From an uncultured Lachnospiraceae bacterium (GTDB lineage: Bacteria; Bacillota_A; Clostridia; Lachnospirales; Lachnospiraceae), in NCBI GenBank assembly GCA_947564305.1, contig CANOBT010000095.1:1-21985 (forward strand): a stretch of 21,985 nt of DNA, written 5' to 3'. A model generated the notes under the pieces. That model was not told the origin of the DNA and did no database searches. It saw only the letters and a list, made by a program, of their open reading frames with translations. Positions 14,880 through 21,985 of the stretch are shown here, in pieces. A program made the position numbers and the translations under genes. How positions within the stretch are numbered: the stretch's first letter is position 1; every line of letters starts with the position of its first letter.

Positions 14880-15995
14880 ATGAAAATAATTCTCTGGTGC
14901 CTGATCGGAATTTTGACAGTCTGGATTCTTTTTTTCTTCATGGATAATGTCTTTAATGGAATGTTCCTCGACTGGTTCGAGAAGAACTATATGATTGAAA
15001 GAAATGGGATGTATGAAGGAATGGAGGTGGTCATACGTGAGCCTTACTGGCCGGGCGCCAAACAGTTTGTTTTAGATGCAATGTGTGTAATTGTTATCTT
15101 ATGGGGAATCAGTATTTTTGGGATATCCCGTCTTTATGCAAGAATCCGCATAAGAAAAACAATCACAGAAGTCAGCAGCGGCATCCGCCAATATATGCAG
15201 CATAAGCAAAATTTTTCAGGAGTCTTTGAAAAAGAGTATGCGGAAATTTCTGTACAGATGGCAGAGCTGAAAGCAGAAGTACAGCGGAATGAACAGTTAT
15301 TGAGAGACGAGACAAAACGGAAAAATGATCTCATCGCCTATCTTGCACATGACCTGAAAACGCCTCTGACTTCTGTGATCGGATATCTGAATCTGTTGGA
15401 CGAAGCGCCGGATATGCCGGATGACCAGAAGGCAAAATATATAAAGATTGCGTTGGGCAAGGCAGACCGCCTTGAAATGCTGATTAATGAGTTTTTTGAT
15501 ATCACACGGTATAATCTACAGCAGATGGAACTGGAAAAAGAGACTATAGACCTTTATTATATGTTGGTACAGATGACGGATGAATTCTATCCTCTTTTGC
15601 AGGAACATGATAATACAACGATGCTGCGTGTTGCCGAAGATACATTTCTTTATGGTGACCCTGTAAAACTGGCAAGAGTATTTAATAATATTTTGAAAAA
15701 TGCTATCTACTATAGTTATCGGAACACGGCAATCGAAGTATGGACGGAACAGACAGATACACAGATTCGGATTTATTTCAGCAATCAGGGAAAGACTATC
15801 CCAGAGCAAAAGCTGAATTCTATCTTTGAAAAGTTTTTCCGGGCGGATGAATCCCGGGCCGCTAATACAGGCGGCGCAGGCTTAGGGCTTGCGATCGCTA
15901 AGGAAATCGTTACGCTTCATGGAGGAACGATTTCGGCAGAAAGCAAAAATGAACAGACGATCTTTTGTGTGTCATTGCCTTTGAAAAATAAATAA
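14880..15995 (+). CDS. VanS-like sensor histidine kinase
   Basis: A 371-residue membrane kinase pairing with the preceding OmpR-type regulator. Two transmembrane helices (about 3-21 and 65-83) flank a short external loop of some 45 residues. A linker leads to the H-box YLAHDLKTPLTSVIGYL with H157, then the ATPase region with NILKNAIYYS (N-box), FEKFFRADESR (F-box) and GGAGLGLAIAKEIV (G-box). The ATG at 14880 is preceded by AAGGA with a 4-nt gap. In-frame GTG at 14844 and TTG at 14856, both overlapping the regulator gene, are alternatives that would add a basic KLKSKKKE stretch before the first helix. The short sensor loop is typical of VanS-type kinases that detect envelope signals. Its signal cannot be stated. 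Confidence 0.9.
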   Translation: MKIILWCLIGILTVWILFFFMDNVFNGMFLDWFEKNYMIERNGMYEGMEVVIREPYWPGAKQFVLDAMCVIVILWGISIFGISRLYARIRIRKTITEVSSGIRQYMQHKQNFSGVFEKEYAEISVQMAELKAEVQRNEQLLRDETKRKNDLIAYLAHDLKTPLTSVIGYLNLLDEAPDMPDDQKAKYIKIALGKADRLEMLINEFFDITRYNLQQMELEKETIDLYYMLVQMTDEFYPLLQEHDNTTMLRVAEDTFLYGDPVKLARVFNNILKNAIYYSYRNTAIEVWTEQTDTQIRIYFSNQGKTIPEQKLNSIFEKFFRADESRAANTGGAGLGLAIAKEIVTLHGGTISAESKNEQTIFCVSLPLKNK

Positions 15996-16165
15996 AGATC
16001 GCTTTTTTTCTTCACATTTTCTTAGGAATTCAACAATGGAACATTAAAGTACATAATCTCTCTGGATGATATGCTGTTTTCCAGAACAGCAGTTACATGA
16101 TACTTTGCGGAATGTAAAAAATGGAAATGGAATCTGCTGATAAAGAAAAAGGCAGGTGTATCCAA
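15996..16165 (+). promoter_or_regulatory. Structured leader before the carboxypeptidase gene
   Basis: This gap after the kinase holds several inverted repeats: AAAGTA/TACTTT spanning about 16053-16106, and inside it GCTGTT-TTCCAG-AACAGC (about 16073-16090). It could form an mRNA structure or hold a regulator site. No convincing terminator follows the kinase, so read-through into the carboxypeptidase is possible. Confidence 0.3.
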
Positions 16166-17167
16166 ATGGAGAGAAGGAAGTGCGGACGGACAGACTATTA
16201 CAGAGGAGGAAATCATAGATACGGAATCAGAATAAAAAGGAAATGCAAAAGGTATGGCGCGGCGGGAATTGTTTTGTGTATGATTGGGATTGTACTTTTT
16301 ATATTCCTGAGTGCCTGGCAGATGTTCGTGGATGTATTTGCCGGAGGCAGCCTGGAGCAACAATATAGCACATATGCCGGAGGCGGTTTGAGGAATCTAC
16401 ACAGTTCCTATGCCATATTGACGGAACTTGATTCTGGAAACACACTGGCAGAATCACGTTCTGCGGAGAAGATGTATCCGGCATCGCTTACGAAAATCAT
16501 GACAGCTCTTTTGGCAGTGGAATACACGGAAGATTTGGACGAAATGATGACGGTTCCCGAAGAACTTTTTCCGGAACTGTATTCGAAGGATGCGTCTATG
16601 GCAGGATTTCAGCCGGGAGAAGTGGCGTATTGCCGGGATGTGTTATATGGCATCCTGCTTCCTTCGGGAGCGGAGTGCTGCAAGGCATATGCGGAGTATA
16701 TAGCAGGTTCTGAGGACGCATTTGTGGAATTGATGAATGAAAAAGCAGAAGAATTGGGTATGAAACATACACATTTTTGCAATTCCACCGGGCTGCATGA
16801 GCGGGGACATTATTCTACGGCGGAGGATATGGCAGTTCTTCTGCGGTATGCGCTGAGTAATGAAGCATTCCGGGAGGCATTTACAAGCAGTTTCTACAGT
16901 GTTCCGCCGTCCAGGCAGCATCCGGAAGGGTTTACATTTTACAGTACGTTATCTCCGTTTATAGAGCAGGCACAGATCATGGACGGGGAGATTCTGGGAG
17001 GAAAAACGGGGTACACCAAGGAAGCAGGGCTTTGTCTGGCCAGCCTTGCCCGGGTGGAAGGAAAAGAATATATCCTGGTCACTGCAAAAGCAAATGGCTC
17101 CCATGAGACAGAGCCGTTCCATGTAATGGATGCTGTGAAGGTGTATAATTCTCTGGGAAGTAAATGA
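16166..17167 (+). CDS. Membrane-anchored D-alanyl-D-alanine carboxypeptidase (penicillin-binding, S11 type)
   Basis: Predicted to remove the terminal D-Ala from peptidoglycan stem peptides outside the membrane. The 333-residue protein has a basic N terminus and one transmembrane helix (about 31-53). The serine-hydrolase domain follows with SLTK (S107, K110) and KTGYT (K280-G282). At the usual SxN site it has SGAE (S167), so the Asn is replaced by Ala. Unlike E. coli PBP5 there is no obvious C-terminal beta domain or amphipathic anchor, so attachment is through the N-terminal helix. ATG 16166 has AGGTG 7 nt upstream; ATG 16121 is in frame but has a weaker site, and would give 348 residues. The VanR/VanS-like genes upstream suggest regulated expression and a VanY-like role in lowering D-Ala-D-Ala ends. 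Confidence 0.87.
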   Translation: MERRKCGRTDYYRGGNHRYGIRIKRKCKRYGAAGIVLCMIGIVLFIFLSAWQMFVDVFAGGSLEQQYSTYAGGGLRNLHSSYAILTELDSGNTLAESRSAEKMYPASLTKIMTALLAVEYTEDLDEMMTVPEELFPELYSKDASMAGFQPGEVAYCRDVLYGILLPSGAECCKAYAEYIAGSEDAFVELMNEKAEELGMKHTHFCNSTGLHERGHYSTAEDMAVLLRYALSNEAFREAFTSSFYSVPPSRQHPEGFTFYSTLSPFIEQAQIMDGEILGGKTGYTKEAGLCLASLARVEGKEYILVTAKANGSHETEPFHVMDAVKVYNSLGSK

Positions 17168-17221
17168 ATGTAGTTATATGAAGAGAAGGTGCAGATAATA
17201 ATCTTTCCTTGCAATGAGGTA

Positions 17222-17265
17222 TGGACTGAAAGGGTAAAATACGATATAATCCAAATTGGAATTAT
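17222..17265 (+). promoter_or_regulatory. Promoter with overlapping palindrome before the AraC-type gene
   Basis: TGGACT (17222-17227) and a perfect TATAAT (17245-17250) are 17 bp apart, a good housekeeping promoter. An inverted repeat, ATAATCCAA (17246-17254) with TTGGAATTAT (17256-17265), overlaps the -10 box, a position expected for a repressor or autoregulator. Operator role inferred. Confidence 0.55.
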
Positions 17266-17288
17266 TCTGTGCGGACGGTATAAAATCT

Positions 17289-18128
17289 ATGATTACGAAT
17301 GAGACGATCAATCAGGCAATTGATTACATATTGCTGCATATTGAAGAAGATATCACATTGGAAGAAGTGGCGGAATACTGCCATTTTTCCAAATATTATT
17401 TCAGCCGTCTTTTTAAGAAACAGACAGGGGAAAGTGTTTATGCTTTTATTAAACGAGTACGGCTGGAACAGAGTGCGTTCCGCTTAAAGACCGAGCAGGA
17501 GCGCCGGATCACGGAGATTAGTGCGGACTATGGATACAGCTCATCGAATTACAGCACTGCGTTCCGTCAGCATTACTGCATGGCTCCCATTGATTTTCGA
17601 AAGAAAAGCCGAAGGTATTCCATGGAGCATCCGTTCTTTCATCAGGAGAAATGGCAGACCGAGAGCTTTGAGGAATGTAATGCGAAGATTACGGCAGAAG
17701 AGATTCCAGATTTCTATGTGATCTACGAAAGACGTATCGGTAATTATAGACAGCTCTTCGGGGATTGGAACGATTTTATTGAGAAATACCAGGAATATAT
17801 TACGGAAGAAACAAAATTTTTAGAACGGACATATGATGATCCTGCAGTTACCTCAAGGGAGAATTGTCTTTATGATATCTGTATGAGCGTTGATGAGGAC
17901 TGTCCGTTGGAAAATACATTGAAGATTCAAGGCGGCAGATGCTTCGTATATCATTTTAAGGGCCATGCGAAGTATATTTACGCTGCCTATCAGACGTTGT
18001 TTCTTGTGTGGCTGCCGCAGATGAATTTTGAATTGGATGGAAGTAAAAGTCTGTTTGATATTTATCATAAAATAGACTGTGATACTATGTATATGGAACT
18101 GGATATCTGCCTTCCAATGAAGGGATAA
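17289..18128 (+). CDS. AraC-family regulator with GyrI-like ligand-binding domain
   Basis: A 279-residue transcription factor. The N-terminal part (about 5-105) is a double helix-turn-helix of the AraC/Rob type: ITLEEVAEYCHFSKYYFSRLFKK, cut here as two motifs ITLEEVAEYCHFSKYYF and SRLFKK, then ITEISADYGYSSSNYSTAFRQHY. The C-terminal part (about 130-278) matches the GyrI-like/SOUL small-molecule domain, with DFYVIYERRIGNY, CLYDICMSVDED and YMELDICLPMKG. Such proteins often sense toxic hydrophobic compounds and activate exporters, which fits the MATE gene downstream. I chose ATG 17289; an in-frame TTG at 17256 lies within the palindrome and lacks a ribosome binding site. The ribosome binding site of the chosen start is also weak (GGACGG), so low expression is possible. 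Confidence 0.88.
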   Translation: MITNETINQAIDYILLHIEEDITLEEVAEYCHFSKYYFSRLFKKQTGESVYAFIKRVRLEQSAFRLKTEQERRITEISADYGYSSSNYSTAFRQHYCMAPIDFRKKSRRYSMEHPFFHQEKWQTESFEECNAKITAEEIPDFYVIYERRIGNYRQLFGDWNDFIEKYQEYITEETKFLERTYDDPAVTSRENCLYDICMSVDEDCPLENTLKIQGGRCFVYHFKGHAKYIYAAYQTLFLVWLPQMNFELDGSKSLFDIYHKIDCDTMYMELDICLPMKG

Positions 18129-18333
18129 GTATGATATTCACAGCCATTAGAAACAATGGTAAGAGGCGGGGGCATGTACTGACAGAACGATGCCGTAAGA
18201 AAAGGGCAAGAATTCAGAAGTATATAATCAAACTCCTTCTTATAATGAATACAGTTACCAGAACATGAACGCATTTTGTTAGAAATAATACCATCATGTG
18301 CCGGAAGTATTCACGATAAGGAGGAGTCTTTTT
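18129..18333 (+). promoter_or_regulatory. Gap upstream of the MATE gene with tandem -10-like boxes
   Basis: No gene is supported here. Two TATAAT-type boxes occur close together (near 18223 and 18240), without consensus -35 elements, consistent with an activator-dependent promoter for the MATE gene, possibly driven by the AraC-type regulator upstream. Inferred from position. Confidence 0.3.
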
Positions 18334-19659
18334 ATGAATTTGGAACAGATCAAGAATAACAAAGCAAAAATAATCCTGCATTTTTCCATTCCATCTATCA
18401 TATCCATGATGCTTACGTCATTTATCACCATTGCGGATGGATTTTTCATGGGAAATTATGTAGGAAAGGAAGCAATCGCCTCAGTCAATCTGGGCCTGCC
18501 CATCGTTTATCTGTATCTGGGAATCGGTCTGATGGTATCGATTGGTGGAATTGCGATTGCCGGGATGTCTCTTGGTTCCGGCAATCGGGAGGCCAGTAAC
18601 CAGGTGTTTAGGCAGACGATTGCCACAACGGTATTGGCATCGGTACTGCTCAGTATAATCATGCTGTTTTGTTTTCAACCAATGCTTGCGTTTCTGCATG
18701 CAGATGAACAGGTGATCGTACACTTTCAGGAATACTATCCTATCATGCTTCTGGAGCTTCCGGTCATGGTGGTCAATTCATCCTTCGGCATGTTCATCAG
18801 GGGAGAGGGGAGTCCAAGGTATTACATGCAGGTCAGCATCCTCAATGTTCTGTTGAATATTCTGCTAGACTATCTGTTTGCAGGATGTTTTCAAAAGGGA
18901 GCGGCGGGAATCGCCATGGCATCGCTGCTGTCAGCATTGGTTTCGTTGCTCTGCATTTTGTATTATTTCTGGAAAAAAGCTACCGTATATCATCTGGGAA
19001 AATTTTGTTTTTCCAAAGAAATCTGCGTACGGGCAATTCTGAATGGAAGTTCCGAGTTCATTGGAGAAATCTCCATGGGAATCACGATGTTTGCCTATAA
19101 TTTTGTAATCATGCGGCGGATTGGTACGGACGGTGTGACAGCATTTACGATTGCCGGGTATGTGGTCTATGCATTCAGCATGGTTATCGTAGGATTCGGA
19201 CAGGGGGCAAGCCCGCTGATCAGTTTCTGTTATGGAGCTGAAGAAAAAAGACTTGCTTCGGATATACGGAAGAGGACGAACCGATATGTGTTTTTGACAG
19301 GGGTGGTCGTTTTTGTGGTGATGGCGATAGGAGCGGACGGATACGGCGGCCTGTTTGTACAGAATGAAACCGTGCAGCAGATGGTGCGGTCAGGAGTGCT
19401 TATCTTTATGATATCCTTTTTCTTTTCCGGGATCAATTCCATCACATCCTTTTATTTTACTGCAATCGGAAAGGCATTTGAGTCGGCGGTAATCTCATTT
19501 TCAAGGGGATTGGTTGTGCTGTTGCTCTGCATCTTTACGCTGCCGGTTCTGTTTGGGATGACCGGGGTATGGATGGCGGCGCCGGTGACGGAGGCAGTGA
19601 CGATGCTGATCACTGGGAGATTTTTGTATAGAGAATATTTCGGGAAATTCAAAAAGTAG
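18334..19659 (+). CDS. MATE-family multidrug/cation efflux transporter
   Basis: A 441-residue integral membrane protein with about twelve hydrophobic helices in two similar halves, the normal size and layout of MATE exporters, which expel drugs or metabolites using a sodium or proton gradient. Typical motifs are the opening SIPSIISMMLTSFITIADGF, the GLPIVYLYLGIGLMVS helix, the repeat FIRGEGSPRYYMQV, and GFGQGASPLISFCYG in the second half. The ATG at 18334 was chosen because AAGGAGGAG ends 7 nt before it; an upstream in-frame GTG at 18298 lacks such a site. It follows the AraC/GyrI-like regulator in the same direction, a common regulator-exporter pairing. A strong hairpin follows. The exported compound cannot be predicted. 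Confidence 0.93.
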   Translation: MNLEQIKNNKAKIILHFSIPSIISMMLTSFITIADGFFMGNYVGKEAIASVNLGLPIVYLYLGIGLMVSIGGIAIAGMSLGSGNREASNQVFRQTIATTVLASVLLSIIMLFCFQPMLAFLHADEQVIVHFQEYYPIMLLELPVMVVNSSFGMFIRGEGSPRYYMQVSILNVLLNILLDYLFAGCFQKGAAGIAMASLLSALVSLLCILYYFWKKATVYHLGKFCFSKEICVRAILNGSSEFIGEISMGITMFAYNFVIMRRIGTDGVTAFTIAGYVVYAFSMVIVGFGQGASPLISFCYGAEEKRLASDIRKRTNRYVFLTGVVVFVVMAIGADGYGGLFVQNETVQQMVRSGVLIFMISFFFSGINSITSFYFTAIGKAFESAVISFSRGLVVLLLCIFTLPVLFGMTGVWMAAPVTEAVTMLITGRFLYREYFGKFKK

Positions 19660-19712
19660 TGAAAAAGCAGAGGAACTCTGGTACAATAGTTGACAGAAAG
19701 TCAAATACCATG

Positions 19713-19739
19713 CAGCAAACTGCCGGCGGCAGTTTGCTG
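19713..19739. terminator. Strong symmetrical hairpin after the MATE gene
   Basis: A perfect 12-bp stem (CAGCAAACTGCC at 19713-19724, with 19728-19739) closes on a GGC loop. The following TATTCTGTTT is only moderately T-rich, so it may work as a bidirectional terminator between the MATE gene and the convergent lipoprotein gene. Confidence 0.65.
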
Positions 19740-19827
19740 TATTCTGTTTATAAATTCCCTGACAGAGCGGCTTTTGCCGCTGTCAGCCGGTCTATCCAGT
19801 TACAGATAAGTACAATAGTTTCTAAAT

Positions 19828-20388
19828 TTACATAAATATATGTATTACACCTTTCCGCCCGCCAAGAACAGTCTTCCCCTTCAAATCATTCCACGTAAAT
19901 TCCGGCATTTCCTCCCGCGCAACAAGGAAATTTCCTGCCCGCTGGGTAAGCTGGGCGAAATTCACAACATAGTCGTTTGCCCCTTCATTATACGTGTAGA
20001 TAGAAGATTCTGACCCCATAAATCCAATGTCTGCTTCCCCGGAAAGCACGGCGGTCATGACTTTGTCAGCCCCAAATCCACAAGTCAGATCCAACGCAAT
20101 TCCTTCCTCCTCAAAATATCCTTCCTCGATGGCAGCATACATAGGAGCATAAAAGATAGAGTGTGCAACTTCATTTAAACGGATATCGATCGGTTCTTTT
20201 TCAGAAGTTTCCGTTGTGCTGTCAGAGTCATTCACATCTTCGTCCTCTTTCATGCTTTCGGTGCTTTCCGTATTTTTGGAAGTCTCCACATTTGTGCTGG
20301 TTTCCTGTGCTGCTTCTTTTGTACAGGCCGGCAGTGTCAGAGCAGTCAAAGACACTGCAAGAAGTAAGGTGAATAAACGCTTTTTCAT
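19828..20388 (-). pseudogene. Truncated NMT1/SsuA-like ABC substrate-binding lipoprotein
   Basis: This encodes 186 residues where family members run to about 320-360. The start (complement of 20386-20388) follows AGGAGG with a 4-nt gap; the upstream in-frame ATG is less likely. A signal peptide with lipobox LTLPAC gives lipidated C22, followed by an acidic, Ser/Thr-rich linker to about residue 65. The first lobe of the NMT1/ThiY/SsuA-like fold then appears: IFYAPMYAAIEEGYFEEEGI, and GEADIGFMGSESSIYTYNEG. The frame stops soon after GKTVLGGRKG, where intact homologues go on to the second lobe; the last six residues (VIHIFM) look like junction sequence. No permease or ATPase gene is adjacent. 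It is probably a nonfunctional remnant, though a secreted half-domain cannot be excluded. Confidence 0.8.
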
Positions 20389-20496
20389 AAATCCTCCTAA
20401 GATATTACGTTTCAATCTTTATTACTATATGCCGGAGGACGGGAAAGGTGCTTTATGGCGGAGGCTATGAAAGTTATCATAATATACCCTTAAAAA

Positions 20497-21216
20497 TTAA
20501 CCCACCGGTATTACAAAGGTAGCCGAGTGCGGAGCACCTGCTCCGTCATATTGTGATACAGTGATTTTCAACTCAGTGCTTGCATTGTCCACCGCGATAC
20601 AGGCTTGTGCACTGCATGCAGCTCCTGCCGGTGTTACCTGCGCGTGATTGGTTATGCTGCCTGGATAGCTGTATCCCATTGCCTCGGCAGAGTCAACAAT
20701 CTGTCCGGACGATAAGTCCAGAAACAGACCGGCACCATTGCTGTCTGCGTAACCTAAATTTTCATAAGTATAATCGATTATAAAAACCTGAGCCGGAGTT
20801 CTTTCGTCAAGCTCATTTCTCTGGTCGGTTGCTGCTATGGAATTCACGGTCAAAGACCATTGTCCATCGACTACCCACGGCTGTCCGATTGAAAATGTAG
20901 TCTCTTCCGGTTCCTTCTCCTCGTTCTCTTCCTCTTGTTCTTCCGTAGTTTTTTTGTTGTCCTTCTTTGAATCAGCCGTTTTTATCCAACTTGGCGTTTT
21001 CCCTGTATACAGGAAAAATGCTAAAGCTGCGTTAAGCGCCAATAAAAGAATGATCAATATGATTGCGACAAGCTTGAATTTGCCGCCCTGTTTTCTCTTA
21101 CAACTAGGGCATGCTTTTGTGTTTCCCTTCAATTCTGCCCCGCAGTATTTGCAGAACTTCGCTTTCGTTTTTTTTGAACTTCCTTTTGTCTTCTTTCCTT
21201 GTTTCTTCTTGTCCAT
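20497..21216 (-). CDS. Zinc-ribbon single-pass membrane protein with extracytoplasmic beta domain
   Basis: A 239-residue protein of unknown function. A very basic N terminus (1-20) precedes a zinc ribbon with C22, C25, C36 and C39 (FCKYCG and ACPSCK), then one transmembrane helix (about 48-70), an acidic, Glu/Lys-rich linker (about 78-108), and a beta-rich domain (about 110-239) resembling the immunoglobulin-like DUF4352/DUF5067-type domains of Firmicute surface proteins. The ribbon should lie in the cytoplasm and the beta domain outside. I chose the ATG at complement 21214-21216 because AAGGAG is 5 nt upstream; an earlier in-frame start lacks one. It lies 108 bp upstream of the truncated lipoprotein gene on the same strand, with no clear terminator between. 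A sensor or envelope-associated role is plausible but not shown. Confidence 0.82.
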   Translation of the reverse strand: MDKKKQGKKTKGSSKKTKAKFCKYCGAELKGNTKACPSCKRKQGGKFKLVAIILIILLLALNAALAFFLYTGKTPSWIKTADSKKDNKKTTEEQEEENEEKEPEETTFSIGQPWVVDGQWSLTVNSIAATDQRNELDERTPAQVFIIDYTYENLGYADSNGAGLFLDLSSGQIVDSAEAMGYSYPGSITNHAQVTPAGAACSAQACIAVDNASTELKITVSQYDGAGAPHSATFVIPVG

Positions 21217-21564
21217 TTTGTCTCCTTTTTGTGATACCCGCACCAGAGAAAGTGCCGTTTTTGATATAAATATTTGAATTCCAATTCACATACTTTATTG
21301 GACATTAGTAGTTCAATAAGTATAGTTCCTTAGAATCCATACTAGCACGCATACGAAAAAAAATCAATGAGGAGCAAGAAAAAGTTGGCATAAATCAGTC
21401 AGGTAAAATAGTGGACCAGAGAATGCCAGAATCGTGAAAAGAATAGATAAAAAAGTATAGACTTTAAGAATTTAATGTGCTAAAATCTAAGATGGCCTTG
21501 TTAAAACATCAGGTCATATATCAGTACATCAGAGATATGGGGAGATAAAAAGGAGAGCGGCTTT
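21217..21564. promoter_or_regulatory. Divergent intergenic region with a promoter for the yerC-like gene
   Basis: This 348-bp AT-rich region holds no supported gene. A likely plus-strand promoter has TAGACT (21458-21463) and TAAAAT (21481-21486) with a 17-bp spacer, about 75 bp before the yerC-like start. The promoter of the minus-strand zinc-ribbon gene should lie in the left part, but I could not pick convincing boxes. Confidence 0.5.
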
Positions 21565-21873
21565 ATGAGTAAGAAGATTAGAACAGAAGCGGTTGACTAT
21601 TTATTTGACGCAATATTAAGTCTGAAGGATAAGGAAGAGTGCTATACATTTTTTGAAGATATCTGTACGATCAATGAATTGTTATCTCTTTCACAAAGAT
21701 TTGAAGTGGCAAAGATGCTGAGAGAAAAGAAGACTTATCTGGAAATCGCAGAAAAGACTGGGGCATCTACCGCAACAATCAGCCGGGTAAACCGTTCCTT
21801 GAACTATGGAAATGATGGATATGATATGGTATTTGAACGAATTGATAATATAGATGGTGAACCAGAACACTAA
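21565..21873 (+). CDS. yerC: YerC/YecD family TrpR-like DNA-binding protein
   Basis: A complete 102-residue protein of the YerC/YecD group within the TrpR-like superfamily. It is all-helical, with the conserved LFDAILSLKDKEECYTFFEDI opening, given here as LFDAILSLKDKEECYTFF, the LLSLSQRFEVAKML helix, and a helix-turn-helix around residues 55-80 (TYLEIAEKTGASTATISRVN). Length and motifs match family members, which are widespread in Firmicutes and often found near DNA repair or metabolic genes; the tryptophan-binding role of E. coli TrpR is not assumed. AAAAGGAG lies 10 nt upstream of the ATG. It has its own promoter in the region upstream. The inverted-repeat element at 21880-21959 follows within 7 bp and may end its transcript. 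Confidence 0.92.
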   Translation: MSKKIRTEAVDYLFDAILSLKDKEECYTFFEDICTINELLSLSQRFEVAKMLREKKTYLEIAEKTGASTATISRVNRSLNYGNDGYDMVFERIDNIDGEPEH

Positions 21874-21879
21874 TATTAA

Positions 21880-21959
21880 GGAACCGTCATGAAATAACTT
21901 TAAATATTGCTTGTCCTTTTCTCCGATAGCACTATTAAAAAGTTATTTTGAACAGTTCC
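21880..21959. repeat. 80-bp imperfect inverted-repeat element (MITE-like or long hairpin)
   Basis: The left arm (21880-21901) and right arm (21939-21959) are inverted copies: both outer ends read GGAAC when oriented outward to inward, both contain GT two bases further in, and both inner ends read AAATAACTTT. Only the middle 3-4 bases differ. The 37-nt interior has no coding capacity. This fits a small non-autonomous transposable element or a truncated insertion-sequence end; a terminator for the yerC-like gene is an alternative. Confidence 0.55.
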
Positions 21960-21970
21960 CTGGCAGAATA

Positions 21971-21976
21971 TTGACA
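21971..21976 (+). promoter_or_regulatory. Consensus -35 box at the right edge
   Basis: A perfect TTGACA lies 10 bp from the window end. The matching -10 would lie outside, so this is only a hint of another plus-strand gene to the right. Confidence 0.25.
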
Positions 21977-21985
21977 AACAAATAC

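Noticed and set aside
14171..17167. Glycopeptide-resistance (van) cluster
   Set aside because: Regulator, kinase and carboxypeptidase types are suggestive, but no D-Ala-D-Lac/D-Ser ligase, VanH or VanX is present.

Overview
The window looks like a chromosomal segment of a gut Firmicute, most likely a Lachnospiraceae member (Blautia / Mediterraneibacter / Dorea type). I infer this from strong AGGAGG ribosome binding sites, moderate-to-low GC, AgrC/AgrA-like and VanS/VanR-like two-component systems, several glycoside hydrolases, a YerC-type TrpR-like regulator and a reversed-domain GH3 enzyme. No rRNA or tRNA gene and no CRISPR array was seen. The genus cannot be fixed from the sequence alone.

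Layout. (1) 1-4.1 kb: the 5' end of a divergent minus-strand gene, then a two-gene unit of an alpha-L-rhamnosidase (GH78) and a GH43-like hydrolase, closed by a strong hairpin. (2) 4.1-6.8 kb: a minus-strand Rrf2-family repressor that shares an intergenic region with a LytTR response regulator and its AgrC-like sensor kinase. That region carries two near-identical 24-bp repeats exactly 40 bp apart. (3) 6.9-13.05 kb: a membrane-tethered GH3 enzyme with reversed domain order, a terminator, a conventional cytoplasmic-type GH3 and a GtrA-like membrane protein. A direct repeat at 6771-6800, just after the kinase gene, looks like a LytTR operator, so the two-component system probably controls the tethered GH3. 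(4) 13.2-14.1 kb: a decayed transposase. (5) 14.2-17.2 kb: an OmpR/VanR-like regulator, a VanS-like kinase and a membrane-anchored D,D-carboxypeptidase, which looks like a cell-wall-sensing module but has no resistance ligase. (6) 17.3-19.7 kb: an AraC/GyrI-like regulator and a MATE exporter. (7) 19.8-21.2 kb, minus strand: a truncated substrate-binding lipoprotein and a zinc-ribbon single-pass membrane protein. (8) 21.5 kb to the end: a yerC-like gene and an 80-bp inverted-repeat element.

Working model (inference). GH78, GH43 and the two GH3 enzymes could strip rhamnose, galactose/arabinose-type and glucose residues from plant glycosides or polysaccharide side chains, with a surface-tethered GH3 acting first and a cytoplasmic GH3 acting on imported products. 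The AgrC/AgrA-like pair has no agrB/agrD partner here, so its signal is open. The most distinctive feature is the LytTR two-component system plus doubly anchored reversed-domain GH3 plus second GH3 plus GtrA-like protein.
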